64,000 nucleotides of DNA from Marinimicrobium koreense (GTDB lineage Bacteria; Pseudomonadota; Gammaproteobacteria; Pseudomonadales; Cellvibrionaceae): contig NZ_RJUK01000001.1 of assembly GCF_003762925.1 (NCBI RefSeq), positions 682,001 to 746,000 on the forward strand. Direction: 5' to 3'. The position numbers and the translations under genes are program-made. Shown here piece by piece: positions 19,629 to 28,599 of this stretch; position 1 is the stretch's first letter; every line of letters starts with the position of its first letter. The notes under the pieces are model-generated. The model was not told the DNA's origin and ran no database searches. It was given only the letters and a program-made list of their open reading frames with translations.

Positions 19629-20411
19629 TCAGGGCGCTTGGCACTCACCCCAATCACAGACGATAAAGCTCTGGCTCTGCTGGCCGCAGTAGATGCCATA
19701 GGCTTCGTGAGGCCACTCGTTGGCAATCACCACCAGTTCGGCGTTCGGGCAGGTATTCGCCATGCGCCGCTCGATTTCCCGGTAACTGCGGCCCGGAGCG
19801 AGGTTGCGCGGAATATCGAGGGCGAGGGTGGGCACCTCACTCAGGGCGACCGGCCGTTCGGCATCCGCCACCAGGGCGTCCCGCACCAGAATGTCCCGCT
19901 CGGAGTCGGGCGTCAGGTAAGGACGTTCGGTCAGGGTTGGCTCCAGCTCATCCAGGCGGCGCTTGCAGACAATCCGTTGGTTGTTGGCGCTGCGCTCGTT
20001 CAGTCGCAGCTCCTGCACTGCCCGGCCCCGATGCTCGTGCCGGAATCGCACCGCCGACAATGCCAGGGCATGGCCGGCATAGTCGCGGGTTTCGCCCGCC
20101 AGTTCCCGGTTCAATTGAGTGTCGGCACCGGCGAGCAGGTCGCCATGGGTCTCCATCCAGATGGTGCGCAAGTCCTGAGCGTATATCTTCAACTCCGGGC
20201 TTACCGCAGCGCACTCGGAGAGTAGCCCTTCGATGTAGATTGCCTCGGTCAGGAGCGCGCGGGCCATCTCGTTGCGCTCCTCCTCGGAAGGCGGTACCAC
20301 TTTGGGTCCGGCGCAGGCGGTAAGGAACAGGGCAAGTGCCGCCAGCAAAGCGGGAATCACGGATCGGCCAGTGGTAGACGCTGGTGACCGGGTTGGAAGT
20401 GTTCGAATCAT
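19629..20411 (-). CDS. Uncharacterised lipoprotein
   Basis: 260 aa with a basic N-terminus, a hydrophobic stretch (SVIPALLAALALFLTAC) and a lipobox LTAC, so probably lipid-anchored. The mature part is mostly helical and hydrophilic and has several cysteines (CAAVS, IVCKRR, NTCPNAE, YCGQQ, CDWGEC) that could form disulfides. I recognise no family. Its ATG overlaps the stop of the upstream histidine kinase by four bases, so the two are cotranslated and the lipoprotein might inform the kinase. Confidence 0.75.
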   Translation of the reverse strand: MIRTLPTRSPASTTGRSVIPALLAALALFLTACAGPKVVPPSEEERNEMARALLTEAIYIEGLLSECAAVSPELKIYAQDLRTIWMETHGDLLAGADTQLNRELAGETRDYAGHALALSAVRFRHEHRGRAVQELRLNERSANNQRIVCKRRLDELEPTLTERPYLTPDSERDILVRDALVADAERPVALSEVPTLALDIPRNLAPGRSYREIERRMANTCPNAELVVIANEWPHEAYGIYCGQQSQSFIVCDWGECQAP

Positions 20412-21958
20412 AAGGAAGACCCCGAAGAAAGCGAGTGAGATGTGCGATGATGTTCGGTGCGATCAGCCAGGGGCAGGCGAATGGTAAAGCAGGTCCCCTC
20501 GTCGGGCATTGAGTCCACTTCAATGGTACCCGAGTGGTGTTCGGTGATGATGAAGTAGGAGACCGACAATCCAAGCCCCGTGCCCTGACCGACCTCCTTG
20601 GTGGTGAAAAAGGGTTCAAAAATGTGGCGGCGCACATCCTCGGACATGCCCGGCCCGTTGTCCTCAATCTGCAGAACCGCCGCGCCGCGTTCCAGGTAGG
20701 CGCGCAGATGAATGACCGGCGCCGTGCTCTGTGCCTCGTCGCGCTCATCGCTCTGGAAAGCCTGGACGGCATTGCGCAGCAAATTCAGAATTACCTGCTG
20801 GATTTCCGCCGCGGAGCCCACCACCGGTGGCAGGTCCGGAGCCAGCTCGGTAATGATGTCCGGGCGCCGGTGCCCCTGGCTGCTTTGCAGATTGAGGGTG
20901 TTATCACTCAACTCCAGTGTGTGCTGGACGATGCGCACCAGGTCGAACTGCTCATGAGCCCGGTTATTGCCGCGGGAGAATTCCAGCATATTGCTGACAA
21001 TGTGCATGGATCGCTCGCCGGCTTCGCGAATGTCCTCCAGAAAGTGGAATACCCGGCGCTTGTTCAGATACTGGTGAAGCTGCTCCAGGTCGACCCCCAA
21101 CTCCCGGGCCACCTTGTGGTTCTGTTGAAGCTCAAGCGAGGTCCGCCGCTGAATGTTCTGTACGCCGTGCAGTACTGTGCTCAGGGGGTTGTTGATTTCG
21201 TGCGCCATCCCGGCGGCCAGTTCGCCGAGCGACATCATTTTTTCGTTCTGGATCATCATGTTTTCAATGCGCACACGCATGGTGATGTCATCCAGCCGGA
21301 TGACCGCTCCAATCGCCTGAACCGCGATCAGCGGGTAGATACTCAGGTCGGTATAGCGCGCGTTGCTACCCTGGCCCTCCTGAATGTTTTCATTCACGAA
21401 GGGCACGCCGCTTTCGATGGTGCGGGTGATCGTTTCCATGGAAATGGGCAGGGCAGGGTACACCTCGGTCAGTGGTCGCCCCAGCGCCTGCTCCGGATTC
21501 AGGCCGGTTTCCAGTTCCGCCGCGCTGTTCCAGTGGGTCACGGTTCCGTCAGGGGTGACACCGATCAGCACCGACGGCATCGCATTGATGATGCTGTGGA
21601 GGTAGTCCTGGGTTTCCCGCAACAGAATCTCGGTGGCCTGGTGATGGGCGACTTCGTCCTGCAACTGTTGATTGGTCTGATTCAGACTCTCGGTGCGCTC
21701 AGCGATGCGGGCCTCAAGCTCCACCTTGTTCTGGCGCAGGGCATTGCGCGCCCGCTTGTTGTTCAGCCGGCTGCGCTGCAGCCCGATGATCAGTAGCGTC
21801 TGAAACACCAGCAGCAACCCGATCACCGCCCACAGCAGCGCGGCCGGCCACGCGGCCTCCTCCTGAGCCCAGACCGCTGGCGACCAGACCAGCCACAGAC
21901 CCAGCCAGAGGAATCGAAAACCGTGTTTCAGCCGGCACGCGTTCAAAGGCGATATCAC
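20408..21958 (-). CDS. PAS-domain sensor histidine kinase
   Basis: 516 aa with a GTG start at 21958; I see no strong ribosome site, so the start is uncertain. A signal-like segment ending VWAQ is followed by one membrane helix (WPAALLWAVIGLLLVFQTLLII), a coiled region, a PAS domain (about 120-245), a dimerisation domain with the phospho-acceptor in GMAHEINNPL, and an HATPase domain with LLRNAVQAF, EDNGPGM and GTGLGLSVSY. No receiver domain is fused and no response regulator gene is adjacent, so its partner is elsewhere. The N-terminal architecture suggests that the sensor input comes from the PAS domain or the adjoining lipoprotein. Confidence 0.9.
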   Translation of the reverse strand: MISPLNACRLKHGFRFLWLGLWLVWSPAVWAQEEAAWPAALLWAVIGLLLVFQTLLIIGLQRSRLNNKRARNALRQNKVELEARIAERTESLNQTNQQLQDEVAHHQATEILLRETQDYLHSIINAMPSVLIGVTPDGTVTHWNSAAELETGLNPEQALGRPLTEVYPALPISMETITRTIESGVPFVNENIQEGQGSNARYTDLSIYPLIAVQAIGAVIRLDDITMRVRIENMMIQNEKMMSLGELAAGMAHEINNPLSTVLHGVQNIQRRTSLELQQNHKVARELGVDLEQLHQYLNKRRVFHFLEDIREAGERSMHIVSNMLEFSRGNNRAHEQFDLVRIVQHTLELSDNTLNLQSSQGHRRPDIITELAPDLPPVVGSAAEIQQVILNLLRNAVQAFQSDERDEAQSTAPVIHLRAYLERGAAVLQIEDNGPGMSEDVRRHIFEPFFTTKEVGQGTGLGLSVSYFIITEHHSGTIEVDSMPDEGTCFTIRLPLADRTEHHRTSHSLSSGSSL

Positions 21959-22182
21959 TCATGTTGTTATCAGTGGTGACAAACAACCATTCTAACCCCC
22001 CAACGACCTAACTTCTAACGAACTGCATCAAAATTCGGCGCCAAATCCTGAATGGGGAAAACAGCGCTGGGGAAAGGCGGTTTATAAGGGGCTGGAAAAG
22101 GTCAATCGCGGGCCGCAAAATGATCAAAAAATGCCCAACAATCAATATCTTGGCTTTTTTATCAATAATTCCCCAAAAGTGT
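21959..22182. other. Intergenic region upstream of the tRNA operon
   Basis: About 220 bases with no credible coding frame. It becomes AT-rich towards the tRNA promoter (tracts around 22120-22170 such as TTTTTTATCAATAATT), which could act as an UP element. No palindrome or REP is seen. Confidence 0.5.
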
Positions 22183-22210
22183 TTGACACCGGTTCGGATT
22201 TCGGTAGAAT
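22183..22210 (+). promoter_or_regulatory. Sigma-70 promoter of the tRNA operon
   Basis: TTGACA at 22183-22188 and TAGAAT at 22205-22210 with a 16-base spacer, 17 bases before the first tRNA. Near-consensus, as expected for stable RNA genes. The AT-rich block just upstream fits an UP element. Confidence 0.85.
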
Positions 22211-22226
22211 GCGCAGCCCATGGCGA

Positions 22227-22302
22227 GGGTGGTTAGCTCAGTTGGTAGAGCGGCGCCCTTACAAGGCGTAGGTCACAGGTTCGACTCCTGTACCACCCAC
22301 CA
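22227..22302 (+). tRNA. tRNA-Val(UAC)
   Basis: 76 nt including encoded CCA. The acceptor stem GGGTGGT/ACCACCC pairs fully, the D-arm is GCTC...GAGC, the anticodon loop CTTACAA gives anticodon TAC, and the T-arm is ACAGGTTCGACTCCTGT. Confidence 0.97.
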
Positions 22303-22336
22303 CTTCGTTAAGTGCGTTCCCTTGCCATGACAGCGC

Positions 22337-22413
22337 GGACCGGTAGTTCAGTTGGTTAGAATGCCGGCCTGTCACGCCGGAGGTCGCGGGTTCGAGTCCC
22401 GTCCGGTCCGCCA
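22337..22413 (+). tRNA. tRNA-Asp(GUC)
   Basis: 77 nt including CCA. The acceptor stem GGACCGG/CCGGTCC pairs fully, with discriminator G. The anticodon loop CTGTCAC gives GTC. The T-arm is CGCGGGTTCGAGTCCCG. It lies 34 bases after tRNA-Val in the same transcript. Confidence 0.97.
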
Positions 22414-22462
22414 TACATACGAAAAAGGCCCACACGAAAGTGTGGGCCTTTTTCGTATGTAT
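22413..22462 (+). terminator. Rho-independent terminator of the tRNA operon
   Basis: A perfect 23-bp stem (22413-22435 with 22440-22462) with a GAAA tetraloop. The core GGCCCACAC/GTGTGGGCC is flanked by A5 and T5, so it should terminate in both directions. It starts on the last base of the tRNA-Asp CCA. Confidence 0.9.
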
Positions 22463-22494
22463 CGTGGAATGTGATGGGCGAGAACCCGCGCTCC

Positions 22495-22588
22495 GGGTTC
22501 GACAAAATGGCAGGATAGCCATTTTGCACAGCGCAAAGCGCTGCCCGAAGGGCGAGGGCCAAGGATGGCCCGAGTGAGTCCCGTCCGG
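22495..22588 (+). repeat. Run of four small hairpins inside a split copy of the tRNA-Asp T-arm
   Basis: Four hairpins follow each other almost without spacers: AAAATGGC/GCCATTTT (22504-22525), CAGCGC/GCGCTG (22529-22543), GCCC/GGGC (22543-22553) and GGGCCA/TGGCCC (22556-22571). They are bracketed by GGGTTCGA (22495-22502) and GAGTCCCGTCCGG (22576-22588). Joined, those pieces repeat the T-arm and 3' part of the tRNA-Asp at 22388-22406. It reads like a cassette sitting in a duplicate tRNA end. Confidence 0.7.
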
Positions 22589-22748
22589 GGACGTGATGCT
22601 ACTCCACAGCTAACGGCGAACCCGCCCCAAAAAAAATCCCCACAATCACGAAACTGTCACACCCCCATCGTACTCTAACCCTGACGGATCGGCGCATGGA
22701 AAGGACTCCACCATTGAACAGGCGCCGCGAACGAAAGAGGATACGATT

Positions 22749-22832
22749 GTGGAAGACTACGTAGAAGACCTGCTGGACTATAGCTTTGACTACACCGATG
22801 ATGACGGTGCAGAAGACTATTCCGACCTTTAA
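22749..22832 (+). CDS. Possible small acidic protein (27 aa)
   Basis: A GTG start at 22749 is preceded by AGAGGA at good spacing and runs to TAA at 22832. The product is extremely acidic (EDYVEDLLDYSFDYTDDDGA). The frame stays open upstream with ordinary codon use, and an AAGGA lies six bases before an in-frame ATT at 22713, so a longer form with a rare start is possible. I recognise no family. It is too short to be sure, but it is the only coding-looking feature in the gap between the tRNA terminator and the gene at 22990. Confidence 0.35.
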   Translation: MEDYVEDLLDYSFDYTDDDGAEDYSDL

Positions 22833-22989
22833 TCCCTCCCTCATCGAGCCCGTCCGGGCCGATTAATCTGCCGACCACATCACAGAGTCATTGCCAATTG
22901 GCGGGCATAATGCGCCTGTCAACTTGAGTGTTGGCGGATTTTGACGTTAACTGTCAGTAGTGTCCCTGTCATCGATACCCGGTTTGCCT

Positions 22990-24330
22990 ATGGCCCATTC
23001 CAACTCGGAACACACCGAAGCGGTGTTCTTTTTCTCTGGTGATCAGGTTGCCCGGGAGATGCTTTACACCGAGTTCGAGGCAATACTGGACGGTTTTGTG
23101 CCGGTGCCCGACTACGCTGGCCAGACCGCCAAAGCCGCCTATCTGACCATCAATCCCCAGTTACAGATCAGCGCCCTGGTATTCTTCGTCATCGCCTTCG
23201 ATGGCCGGGGGATGGTGGATAATCGCTGGAATCTGCCGCTGCAGCAGTTGGTCGAGCAGGCCTCCCGCGGGCCGGACCTCGGTGCCGGGCCGATTCGTCT
23301 GGTGTGCTTCAGCCAGTGTCCAGTGGCCTGGCAGCAGCAGTATCTGTGGGACCCGCAGATGGAGCCGGGGCGGAACAGCTTTGTCTTGTTGCGCAAATCC
23401 GTGGCCCGGAATCGCCTGGGGCTGGTGAAATACGAACCGGAGCCCGAAGAGTCAAAGGACGAGGAGTCAATCGCACCTCGTGAGGCACAGAAACTCAGAA
23501 AGGCGTTACACGAACACTATTCCCAGGAGATGCGCGATCGCCTGGCCCGCATGCTCAAAGAGCAGCGGCTCCGTATCACCACGCTGAGTAATCGCCATGC
23601 CCGCAAGATTGATGGGCTCAATCAGGAGCACCAGCAGAGGCTGCAGGCCTATCGGGACAAGGTTCGCCAATTGCAGGAGCAAAATGGCGAGTTGACCCAG
23701 CGGCTGGAGACCCTGAAAGAAAATTTTGATGCCCAGGTCCAGAAGATCGAGGGCATGCGGGAGTACTTCAGTCATAAGCTCAAGGCCGCCCACGCGGATG
23801 AAAACCTGCAGCTTCAGACGCTGCAGGAAAACTATGAGATGGAGCTTGAAGCCCGAGTCCAGAACGCCACCGCCGAACTGGAAGAGCGGCTGGGGATGCG
23901 TGAAATGGAACTGTTCTACCGGCATCAGCAGGAAAACAACTTCAAGGAAGAAATCGCCCGACTGCGCCAGGAAAACCAGAGCCTGCTCGAGCAGGGCGGC
24001 GGGCAGTTGCTCGACCGGCTGGATCGGGCCGGCATCAGCTTTGTGGCGTTTCATGCGGGTGTTGGCCAGCTTACGGTGCCAGCCAGCGAGATGGCGGCCT
24101 ACCTCGACGATCCGGATACCTTTGCGGCCCGGGCCGCCGGTGTGGTGCCGGCGCTGTACAAGGAGTGGCTGGCCCACTCCCGCGAACCGCTCTGTACCGC
24201 CAGAGACGACGCCGGCCACCGCTGTGGCAAGGCGGTGGCTCAGGTCGCCCGTCCCGCCGACTTCCACCCTGGAGAGAGCGATCGCTGTGCAGCACACCAG
24301 TTGGTGGTGGGCCAGCGCTTGGCACAGTAG
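22990..24330 (+). CDS. Uncharacterised coiled-coil protein
   Basis: 446 aa from the ATG at 22990; a GTG at 22960 in the same frame is an alternative, and neither has a strong ribosome site. Residues 1-145 form a globular domain (AVFFFSGDQVAREMLYTEFE, VIAFDGRGMVDNRWNLPL). About 150-330 is a long coiled coil. The C-terminal 110 residues are again globular, with cysteines and histidines in CTARDDAGHRCG and DRCAAHQ that could bind metal. No signal peptide is evident, so it is probably cytoplasmic. It precedes the cNMP-binding protein by 71 bases on the same strand. Function unknown. Confidence 0.8.
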   Translation: MAHSNSEHTEAVFFFSGDQVAREMLYTEFEAILDGFVPVPDYAGQTAKAAYLTINPQLQISALVFFVIAFDGRGMVDNRWNLPLQQLVEQASRGPDLGAGPIRLVCFSQCPVAWQQQYLWDPQMEPGRNSFVLLRKSVARNRLGLVKYEPEPEESKDEESIAPREAQKLRKALHEHYSQEMRDRLARMLKEQRLRITTLSNRHARKIDGLNQEHQQRLQAYRDKVRQLQEQNGELTQRLETLKENFDAQVQKIEGMREYFSHKLKAAHADENLQLQTLQENYEMELEARVQNATAELEERLGMREMELFYRHQQENNFKEEIARLRQENQSLLEQGGGQLLDRLDRAGISFVAFHAGVGQLTVPASEMAAYLDDPDTFAARAAGVVPALYKEWLAHSREPLCTARDDAGHRCGKAVAQVARPADFHPGESDRCAAHQLVVGQRLAQ

Positions 24331-24401
24331 GGAAAACGGCGCACAATAACGCTCAATTCCACTCGCTCAGCGAATCATGCGAAATCGGTAAGGAACGACC
24401 T

Positions 24402-25541
24402 ATGCTGTCATCGCAGCCTCAGACGCCGACCACCGATCCGGCTTTTGATCTCTCTCTGACCCGCACCCTGGTGCCGCTCAAAGATATGAGCGAAAGCCAC
24501 CTCCGGGACCTGCTCTCACACAGCCAGGCGGAAGTGGTATTTGCCGGGCAAACCCTGTTTCGTGCCGGAGAATACGACCGTCAGCACCTCTATCTGCTGC
24601 ACGGTGATATCCTTTTGACCGACCGGCAGGGAACGCAGACCCGCATCAAGGGGCGTTCCACCCTCATGCCGCTGGCCCACCAGCAGCCCCGGCCGGTGAC
24701 GGCGGTTGCCGAGACCGACTGCAGTATCCTGCGCATCGACAGTGAGCGCCTGGACCAACTGCTGACCTGGAGTCAGGTATCGGACTACCTGCAACTGAAC
24801 GTAGCCCGCGAGCGAGACCTGGATGAAGACATCGAGTGGATGACCACGGTGTTGCGCTCCAACCTGTTCTTCAAGGTCCCGCCTCTGAATGTCGAGCAGA
24901 TCTTCTACCGCCTGAAGCCCCGGGTGGTTCATACCGGTGAAACCATTATCCGCCAGGGTGAAATCGGTGACTGTTGCTATTTCATCAAGGAAGGGGAGGC
25001 GGAGGTTCATCGCCACGGCGAAGGAGGCTGGGTGCACCTGGCCGACATCGGTCCGGGACGCTGCTTTGGGGAAGATGCCCTGGTGAACGATGCCCCGCGT
25101 AACGCCCGGGTCCGGATGCTCAGCGACGGCGTGTTGATGGTGCTGGACAAGCAGGATTTCTACCGGTTGCTCAAAGCTCCTGACGTGCCGACGGTCCCGC
25201 TGGCCACCTTGCCCGAGGCACGCGCTCGAGGCGCTGTTTTGGTGGATACCCGAAGCGAAGAGGAGTACAGCGCGCAACACCTTTCCCAGGCGGTCAATAT
25301 CCCTCTGAGCCTGCTGGCCATCAAATCCCGCCTGCTGGCCGAGGATGTGGAATACCTGTGCTACTGCGACACCGGTCGCCGCAGCCGGGCCACGGCTCAC
25401 CTGCTGCGTCAGCAAGGGTATCGCGCCCAGGCTTTGAATGACGCTCCCGCGCTCTTTGGTGACCCTCAATGGGCGGAACAGTTCGAAGACCCGGCCCCTT
25501 ATGTGTTAAAAGAGGGCAGGGCGTGTCGGGAACCCATCTGA
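24402..25541 (+). CDS. Cyclic-nucleotide-binding protein with C-terminal rhodanese domain
   Basis: 379 aa from the ATG at 24402, which has AAGGA upstream; the frame extends upstream only into the previous gene. It contains two cNMP-binding domains (about 20-125 and 140-250, the latter with GETIIRQGEIGDCCYFIKEG and the phosphate-binding-cassette-like FGEDALVNDAPRNA) and a rhodanese domain (about 265-370) with VLVDTRSEEEYSAQHL and the active-site loop CDTGRRS. It has no DNA-binding domain, so it is not a CRP-type regulator. Ligand and sulfur acceptor are unknown. Confidence 0.88.
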   Translation: MLSSQPQTPTTDPAFDLSLTRTLVPLKDMSESHLRDLLSHSQAEVVFAGQTLFRAGEYDRQHLYLLHGDILLTDRQGTQTRIKGRSTLMPLAHQQPRPVTAVAETDCSILRIDSERLDQLLTWSQVSDYLQLNVARERDLDEDIEWMTTVLRSNLFFKVPPLNVEQIFYRLKPRVVHTGETIIRQGEIGDCCYFIKEGEAEVHRHGEGGWVHLADIGPGRCFGEDALVNDAPRNARVRMLSDGVLMVLDKQDFYRLLKAPDVPTVPLATLPEARARGAVLVDTRSEEEYSAQHLSQAVNIPLSLLAIKSRLLAEDVEYLCYCDTGRRSRATAHLLRQQGYRAQALNDAPALFGDPQWAEQFEDPAPYVLKEGRACREPI

Positions 25542-25653
25542 AGCGCTGAGCGGCACCACTCGGCAGCCCCGCGAGCCCATCGAGAGCTCAACTGTGGCGC
25601 ACCCATGTGGCGCCCAAATACCAATAACAGACCATTGCGACGAGAGAACCCGA

Positions 25654-26550
25654 ATGTCCGAATTCACCACCATCGGCCTGATAGTGCGCCGCAACAGCGA
25701 TCGGGCACTGTATTCCCTGAAGCGCCTGATCCGCTTCCTGCAGAGTCGGGGGCGGGCTTTTGTGCTCGAGCAGGAAACCGCCGAGCACCTGCCGGATCAG
25801 GAGTTGGTCAAGGATGCGACCCACACCGTCTCCCTGGAAGTGCTGGGTGCCCACTGTGATCTGGTGATCGTGGTCGGTGGCGACGGCAGCATGCTCAGCG
25901 GCGCGCGGGCACTGGTTGAAAGCGGCGTTCCCTTGCTGGGAGTCAACCGGGGTCGTCTGGGCTTCCTGACCGATATCACCCCGGAAGATATTGAAGAGAA
26001 AGTGGGCGAAGTGCTCGCCGGTGAATACGTTGAAGAACAGCGCTTTCTGCTGGATATGAGCGTTTATCATCGGGGTCAGCTGGTCAGCGCCGGCGATGCC
26101 CTCAATGATGTGGTGCTGCACCCGGGCGAGTTTATCCGGATGCTGGAGTTCGAGCTCTATGTGGATGGCCACTTCGTCACCAGCCAGCGCTCCGACGGCA
26201 TGATCGTATCCACGCCCACCGGCTCCACCGCCTACGCGCTGAGCGGCGGTGGGCCGATTCTGCACCCCCGCCTGGATGCCATTGGCCTGGTGCCGATGAA
26301 CCCGCACACGCTCAGCAGTCGGCCAATGGTGGTGCCGGGGGACAGTGAAATCAAAATTCTGGTGGGGGAGCACAACAACACCAATCCCCAGGTCACCTGT
26401 GACGGTCAGATACACTTTATGACCCATCCGGGCGATGAGGTGCTGATTCGAAAGAAGCCGCAACTGCTCAAACTGATTCACCCGGTCAACCACAACTTCT
26501 ACGAACGCTGTCGCTCCAAGCTGGGGTGGGGTGGACACTTGCTGGATTGA
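25654..26550 (+). CDS. nadK: NAD kinase
   Basis: 298 aa from the ATG at 25654, close to the 292 aa E. coli enzyme; the open frame to 25594 is non-coding. It phosphorylates NAD to NADP. Family motifs are VVGGDGSML (the GGDG signature), GVNRGRLGFLTD, EFIRMLEFELYVDG and the ligand loop STPTGSTAYALSGGG. The downstream phosphatase gene begins eight bases after its stop, suggesting an operon. Confidence 0.96.
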   Translation: MSEFTTIGLIVRRNSDRALYSLKRLIRFLQSRGRAFVLEQETAEHLPDQELVKDATHTVSLEVLGAHCDLVIVVGGDGSMLSGARALVESGVPLLGVNRGRLGFLTDITPEDIEEKVGEVLAGEYVEEQRFLLDMSVYHRGQLVSAGDALNDVVLHPGEFIRMLEFELYVDGHFVTSQRSDGMIVSTPTGSTAYALSGGGPILHPRLDAIGLVPMNPHTLSSRPMVVPGDSEIKILVGEHNNTNPQVTCDGQIHFMTHPGDEVLIRKKPQLLKLIHPVNHNFYERCRSKLGWGGHLLD

Positions 26551-26557
26551 GGTAGAC

Positions 26558-27550
26558 ATGGGCTCAGAGTTGGCCGGAGCGGGTTTATCGGGTGAGTGGC
26601 GGGGCTACGATGTGATCGGCGACGTGCATGGCTGCGCCGAGACTCTCGAGCGGCTTCTGCACAAGCTTGGCTACCGGCAAGGCCCAAGTGGCTACTACCA
26701 TCACACCCGCCAGGCGATTTTCGTCGGCGATATCATTGATCGAGGGCCGAGAATCCGCGAGGCGCTCCAGCTGGTGCACGCCATGGTGACGGCCGGTGCC
26801 GCCCGCATGGTCCTGGGCAACCACGAGTTCAATGCGTTGGCCTATTGCACACCCAAAGCCGGGTGCGCTGCGGAGGCCCCGGTCGAGTACCTCCGCCCCC
26901 ATACGCCCCGCAACTCCCGCCAGCTTGCCGAAACCCTCGAGCAGTTTGCCGATTACCCGGATGAGTGGAATGCGTACCTGGCCTGGTTCCGTCGCCAGCC
27001 ATTGTTTCTGGAGTGGCCGGAATTTCGCGTCGTTCACGCTTGTTGGGATGCCGAGTTGATCGCCCGGCACCGGGCCCGCTTTGGTGATGGCAGGTTCGAT
27101 GAAGCCTTTCTGCAGGAAACCGGCATTCCGGGCAGCGATGCCGCGCGCATCAAACAGCGCCTCACCAGCGGTGTGGACCTGCCTCTGCCCAAAGGCATGA
27201 CCATCGTTTCCAGCGACGGGGTCGAGCGGACCCACTTTCGGACCAAATTCTGGGCGCCGGATGCGCAGACCTACGAAGAGCTCCTGTTTCAGCCCGATCC
27301 TCTCCCAGACGGCTTTGGTCAGCAACGGATCAGCCCCGAACACCGGCAACGGATGGTAACCTATGGCGCGGATGAAAAGCCCGTATTCGTCGGCCACTAC
27401 TGGCTCAAAGGCCACCCGGAACCGATAGCATCCAACATTGGCTGCCTGGACTACAGCGCGGTCAAGTTCGGCCGACTGGTGGCCTACCGATTCGACGGAG
27501 AAACGCAACTGAACCCGAAAAAATTTGTCTGGGCCTACGTCGACCCCTGA
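26558..27550 (+). CDS. Calcineurin-like metallophosphoesterase
   Basis: 330 aa. The ATG at 26558 has GAGGT five bases before it, a better start than the GTG at 26531 that overlaps nadK. The metal-binding motifs are GDVHGC (about 24-28), GDIIDRG and GNHEFNALAY, followed by a later VGHYWLKG histidine segment. This is the PPP-type serine/threonine or diadenosine polyphosphate phosphatase fold, but the substrate cannot be predicted. Immediate linkage to nadK suggests a role in nucleotide or phosphoprotein turnover, which is inference. Confidence 0.85.
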   Translation: MGSELAGAGLSGEWRGYDVIGDVHGCAETLERLLHKLGYRQGPSGYYHHTRQAIFVGDIIDRGPRIREALQLVHAMVTAGAARMVLGNHEFNALAYCTPKAGCAAEAPVEYLRPHTPRNSRQLAETLEQFADYPDEWNAYLAWFRRQPLFLEWPEFRVVHACWDAELIARHRARFGDGRFDEAFLQETGIPGSDAARIKQRLTSGVDLPLPKGMTIVSSDGVERTHFRTKFWAPDAQTYEELLFQPDPLPDGFGQQRISPEHRQRMVTYGADEKPVFVGHYWLKGHPEPIASNIGCLDYSAVKFGRLVAYRFDGETQLNPKKFVWAYVDP

Positions 27551-27579
27551 TAGATTATTTGATGTCCACCTGGATATTT

Positions 27580-27632
27580 GCGTAGGGCGGATCGGTCCGA
27601 CGATTCGGAGCGAAGCGCATCCGCCGTTACCG
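27580..27632. repeat. REP, GTAG type with extended loop
   Basis: One palindrome GTAGGGCGGAT...ATCCGCCGTTAC whose loop carries CGGTCCGACGATTCGGAGCG, an extra inner hairpin also seen at 39433 (reverse), 48499 and 49419. Confidence 0.8.
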
Positions 27633-27710
27633 AACGTGACGTACACTGAACATCACCGGGCAGGCCCCCAAAGGACCCCGCCCCCAAAATGTCAACCAAC
27701 GAGACCACCC

Positions 27711-28559
27711 GTGACCTGGATCCCCGTCAAACAACTCCCCCTGACCCGCGACCTGACCGAACTCAGCCGCTTTCTCCACCAGAGAGGCCTGATCCACCGC
27801 ATCACCGACGAAGGCAGCCACCAACAAATCTGGGTCCAGGATCCCGCCCTGGTAGACCCACTGGCGGACCTCACCGAACGATGGTTGCAGGGCGAGCTGG
27901 AGCTCCCCACCGACGATTCACCACGTCGCGAGGCACCCACCGGCCCCGGCCCCCGACAGTTCCCGGTTACCGTCGCGCTGCTGATACTCAGCGCCGCCGG
28001 TGCCCTGATTGGTATGAATATCCTCGGCGGCGCCCTGATTCCCTGGTTGACGTTCCAGCCTCTGAGCCTGACCGGCGCCGGCCCGGAATTTGGCAACTGG
28101 GGCGAGGCCATGGCTCGGGGCGAACTCTGGCGCCTGCTGACCCCCGCATTTCTGCACTTCAGCGCCTTCCACATCCTGTTCAACGGCCTCTGGATCTGGG
28201 AGCTGGGCCGTCGCCTGGAGGCGGTATTGGGGGTCGGTCATTACCTGCTGTTTTTCGTAGGCACCGCCGTTGCCGCCAACCTGGCCCAGTTTGCCGGTGG
28301 TCCGTCGGTCTTTGGTGGCATGTCGGGCGTCGTCTACGCCCTGATCGGATTCATCTGGATGCGCCAGAAGTTCAGCCCGCACCCGATACTGGCGGTCCCG
28401 CCGGGCATCATCGGCTTTATGCTGGTCTGGCTGGTGATCTGCTTCACTGGCATCGTCGACCGCTTCATCGGTGGCTCCATCGCCAACGGCGCCCACCTCG
28501 GCGGCCTCCTTGCCGGCATGGCCTGGGGTATCCTGACCAGCAAAACCGAGGCGGGTTGA
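27711..28559 (+). CDS. Rhomboid-family intramembrane serine protease
   Basis: 282 aa from a GTG at 27711 (MTWIPVKQLPLTRDL). A cytoplasmic N-terminal domain of about 85 residues resembles that of GlpG, followed by six membrane helices. Catalytic features are the oxyanion Asn region HILFNGLWIWELG, the nucleophile in GGMSGVVYAL and the histidine in GAHLGGLLAG. It cleaves transmembrane segments of membrane proteins; substrates are unknown. It lies 40 bases before yeaC on the same strand. Confidence 0.92.
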   Translation: MTWIPVKQLPLTRDLTELSRFLHQRGLIHRITDEGSHQQIWVQDPALVDPLADLTERWLQGELELPTDDSPRREAPTGPGPRQFPVTVALLILSAAGALIGMNILGGALIPWLTFQPLSLTGAGPEFGNWGEAMARGELWRLLTPAFLHFSAFHILFNGLWIWELGRRLEAVLGVGHYLLFFVGTAVAANLAQFAGGPSVFGGMSGVVYALIGFIWMRQKFSPHPILAVPPGIIGFMLVWLVICFTGIVDRFIGGSIANGAHLGGLLAGMAWGILTSKTEAG

Positions 28560-28599
28560 TTTGTTATACTCATCCAATACCTGAACACAGAGCGATCCC

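Noticed and set aside
20534-21796. A 420-codon plus-strand frame opposite the histidine kinase
   Set aside because: Antisense to HK motifs (H-box, N-box); no independent support.
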